A stretch of 8,069 bases of DNA from Candidatus Omnitrophica bacterium UBA5776 (GTDB lineage: Bacteria > Omnitrophota > Gorgyraeia > Gygaellales > Profunditerraquicolaceae), in contig DIEK01000001.1 of assembly GCA_002418595.1 (NCBI GenBank), positions 37,693 through 45,761 of the forward strand, in the 5' to 3' direction. Each line of letters begins with the position of its first letter. Position 1 is the first letter of the stretch. This document shows, in pieces, positions 6,591-8,069 of this stretch. Made by a program: the position numbers and the translations under genes. The notes below the pieces were generated by a model. The model was not told the origin of the DNA and did no database searches. It saw only the letters and a list, made by a program, of their open reading frames with translations.

Positions 6591-7037
6591 TTATTGGGCC
6601 AAAACGGCGATCAAAACGCCAAGCAGACAACCGGCTATAACCTCCAGAGGGGTGTGCCCCACCAGCTCCCGCAGCCTGACCTCGTCTATCTTTCCCTGCC
6701 AGTAAATATCTTCCATTATTTTGTTCAGGATGCGCGCCTGTTTGCCGGCCGCCCTGCGCACACCTTGCGCGTCGAACATAACCACCAGCGCGAAAGCGGC
6801 CGCGAGCGCGAAGAATACGCTGTCGAACCTGTGAGCAAACCCGACCGCGGCGGCCAGGCAGGAAGCCCCGGCGGCGTGGCTGGAAGGCATGCCGCCGGTC
6901 CCCACGAACCAGCGGAAATCTATCCTGTGCTCCCTGACGACCCCCACGGTGACTTTTATCGTCTGCGCCACAATCCAGGCGGAGATGGTGGTCATGAATA
7001 TCTTGTTGGCAAATAATTGGCGGATGATTTCGTTCAT
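6591..7037 (-). CDS. Divergent PAP2 family membrane protein (DUF212/YuiD-like)
   Basis: A 148-residue integral membrane protein of the divergent PAP2 (acid phosphatase/VanZ-related, DUF212) family, possibly acting on lipid phosphates; the reaction is not established. Signature blocks are present: GTGGMPSSHAAG (46-57), VVMFDAQGVRRAAGKQA (85-101) and LRELVGHTPLEVIAGCLLG (122-140), corresponding to displaced PAP2 motifs. Hydrophobic segments lie at about 12-34, 56-68, 74-89 and 131-147. Length is normal for the family. The start overlaps the stop of the upstream coiled-coil gene as ATGA, and no Shine-Dalgarno sequence precedes it, so translation probably depends on coupling. Its link to the neighbouring transpeptidase and accA suggests an envelope or lipid role (inference). 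Confidence 0.93.
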   Translation of the reverse strand: MNEIIRQLFANKIFMTTISAWIVAQTIKVTVGVVREHRIDFRWFVGTGGMPSSHAAGASCLAAAVGFAHRFDSVFFALAAAFALVVMFDAQGVRRAAGKQARILNKIMEDIYWQGKIDEVRLRELVGHTPLEVIAGCLLGVLIAVLAQ

Positions 7038-7648
7038 CGGGAAGAAGTAGGAACGACTTCTATTCTGATCGTCTTGATAAAGGTCGGCTTACCGTTCTTT
7101 ATCAGAAACCCTTTGTTCCCTTCCAGGATCTGCCCCTCAACGGGTTTCTTGGGTTTTTCTTTACGGACTAACGACGAGGAGGGAGCGCGAGTTTTCTTTT
7201 TTTTTAGGCCCCGTATGGCCTTTTTCAACTCCGGGAGAGACGTCATGCTTAAACGCAGCTTCGCCTCTTCTTTCACCACAAAGAACAACTGCGCCTTCAA
7301 AGCGGAATTTTCGCAGCGTAACAAAGAATAACCGGCGTCCAATTCCTTCAGCCTGGCGTTGGTCTTTTCAAGCTCGGCCGTCAAAGCCGAGATATGCCCG
7401 CCCTGCGCCTGGACCGTCATGCTGAGAAACGCGTTGTCGTCACCCAGTTTCTTGACGGCCTCCCTTCCGGAGTTCAAGGACTGGACCAACTGCGCCTTGT
7501 CTTTCTCCAGAACCAGGACGCGCGCGTTGATCTCTTCAAGCGCGCGGGAGAGACCGACCTTTTCCTGCAAAAGAAAAGAATAATGCACTATGCTTATCAG
7601 GCCGACACCCAAAAGAAACGCTATTAACGCATTGCGAAGTTTTATCAT
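7034..7648 (-). CDS. Membrane-anchored coiled-coil protein of unknown function
   Basis: I do not recognise a family. The 204 residues begin with a single hydrophobic segment (about 7-25, ALIAFLLGVGLISIVHYSFLL) after two basic residues, so it is either a membrane anchor or a signal peptide. A long heptad-like coiled coil follows (about 27-135, rich in Leu, Glu, Lys, Ala). Next is a very basic linker (about 142-170, with KKKKTR at 149-154), then a short tail (172-200) that may be a small beta element (GQILEGNKGFLIKNGKPTF). The layout resembles bacterial division or envelope scaffold proteins in shape only. It is first in the operon, about 27 bases after the predicted transcription start, and overlaps the DUF212 gene by four bases. 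Ribosome site is weak (AGAGG only 2 bases before ATG). Confidence 0.85.
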   Translation of the reverse strand: MIKLRNALIAFLLGVGLISIVHYSFLLQEKVGLSRALEEINARVLVLEKDKAQLVQSLNSGREAVKKLGDDNAFLSMTVQAQGGHISALTAELEKTNARLKELDAGYSLLRCENSALKAQLFFVVKEEAKLRLSMTSLPELKKAIRGLKKKKTRAPSSSLVRKEKPKKPVEGQILEGNKGFLIKNGKPTFIKTIRIEVVPTSSR

Positions 7649-7842
7649 GGCCTCTCTGCTTTAAGGTATTTTACTCTTAAAATTATATAAATACACCGGT
7701 CAAAAAGCAAGAACTTTCTGGCCTTTTGCGCCAGCAAGATAAGAATGTCCTATGTAAATTGCGATAAAAAACATGTTAGATTACGCCTCTCTTTACCGTC
7801 TATTATGTTAGGAGGCCCGGGAAATCCTTAAAAGGGGGGAAT
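7649..7842. other. Divergent intergenic region
   Basis: It separates the minus-strand envelope operon from the plus-strand yifB-like gene. It contains the minus-strand promoter above and a small inverted repeat CTGGC/GCCAG at 7718-7734. No plus-strand promoter of good quality was found; TATTAT at 7801-7806 is a possible -10 without a convincing -35. An 8-codon open frame at 7805-7831 with no ribosome site is probably chance. Confidence 0.5.
7682..7710 (-). promoter_or_regulatory. Promoter of the coiled-coil/DUF212/transpeptidase/accA operon
   Basis: On the minus strand, TTGCTT (7705-7710) and a perfect TATAAT (7682-7687) are 17 bases apart. Transcription should begin near 7675, leaving a leader of about 27 bases. 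The -35 is only moderately close to consensus; the -10 is perfect. Confidence 0.7.
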
Positions 7843-8069
7843 ATGCTGGCAAAAACGCTGAGTTACGGACTTAACGGGATCGAGGCTTATCTCATAGAGA
7901 TAGAAATAGACGTGGGCAGAGGCCTGCCTTCGACCAATCTGGTAGGCCTGGCCGATGCCGCCATCAGGGAAAGCAGGGAACGGGTAAAATCCGCCATAAA
8001 AAACTCCGGTTACAAATGGCCCGGGGGGCGTATAACTATCAACCTCGCCCCTTCGGATATCAAAAAAGA
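7843..8069 (+). CDS. YifB/ComM-like AAA+ ATPase (Mg-chelatase-like), N-terminal part
   Basis: Only the first 75 codons lie in the window; the family is about 500 residues. The visible part is the N-terminal ChlI-type domain typical of YifB/ComM: MLAKTLSYGLNGIEAYLIEI, then GRGLPSTNLVGLADAAIRES, then VKSAIKNSGYKWP and RITINLAPSDIKK, which align with the family's conserved GLPxxxxVGL..., RVxSAIxNSG and NLAPAD blocks. ComM is a helicase promoting branch migration in natural transformation in some bacteria, but YifB homologues are widespread and often uncharacterised, so competence should not be assumed. The ATG at 7843 is preceded by AAAGGGGGGA, a strong purine-rich ribosome site though close to the start. 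It is divergent from the envelope operon. The ATPase motifs would lie beyond the edge. Confidence 0.93.
   Translation, partial: MLAKTLSYGLNGIEAYLIEIEIDVGRGLPSTNLVGLADAAIRESRERVKSAIKNSGYKWPGGRITINLAPSDIKK

Overview
The window comes from the chromosome of a Gram-negative (two-membrane) bacterium. The evidence is a TolC-type outer-membrane channel, an RND inner-membrane pump and a lipoprotein adaptor, next to housekeeping envelope and lipid genes (accA, an L,D-transpeptidase, a DUF212 membrane protein, a yifB/comM homologue). DNA is moderately GC-rich and sigma70-like promoters can be read. The style (LysM/YkuD protein beside accA, short intergenic gaps, compact proteins) would fit an uncultured PVC-type lineage such as Omnitrophota, but that is a low-confidence guess.

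Region 1-4600 (all minus strand, read right to left) is a multidrug/metabolite efflux locus: marR regulator, then tolC-like channel, membrane-fusion lipoprotein and RND pump. The pump runs off the left edge. The last three are fused into one translational unit by one-base stop/start overlaps (TGATG and TAATG). marR has a clear promoter at 4555-4583, with two palindromes 21 bp apart at and just after the start site, consistent with autoregulation. A strong intrinsic terminator sits immediately after marR and before tolC, so pump expression must involve read-through or a separate promoter.

Region 4507-4761 is non-coding. It holds the marR promoter/operators, a near-copy of the marR terminator hairpin in the opposite orientation, and a two-tier hairpin.

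Region 4762-7710 (minus strand) is a four-gene operon with a good promoter at 7682-7710: a membrane-anchored coiled-coil protein of unknown function, a DUF212/YuiD divergent PAP2 protein, a LysM + YkuD L,D-transpeptidase with a helical repeat region, and accA (acetyl-CoA carboxylase carboxyltransferase alpha). The mix is envelope building: fatty-acid precursor supply plus peptidoglycan cross-linking.

Region 7711-8069 is the divergent intergenic segment and the first 75 codons of a plus-strand yifB/comM-like gene that runs off the right edge.

I see no phage, insertion sequence, CRISPR, tRNA or rRNA, and no clearly new multi-gene system. The most distinctive observations are the adaptor protein without the usual alpha-helical hairpin, the inverted pair of terminator-like elements around marR that differ by a compensatory base-pair swap, and the regulatory layout of marR.
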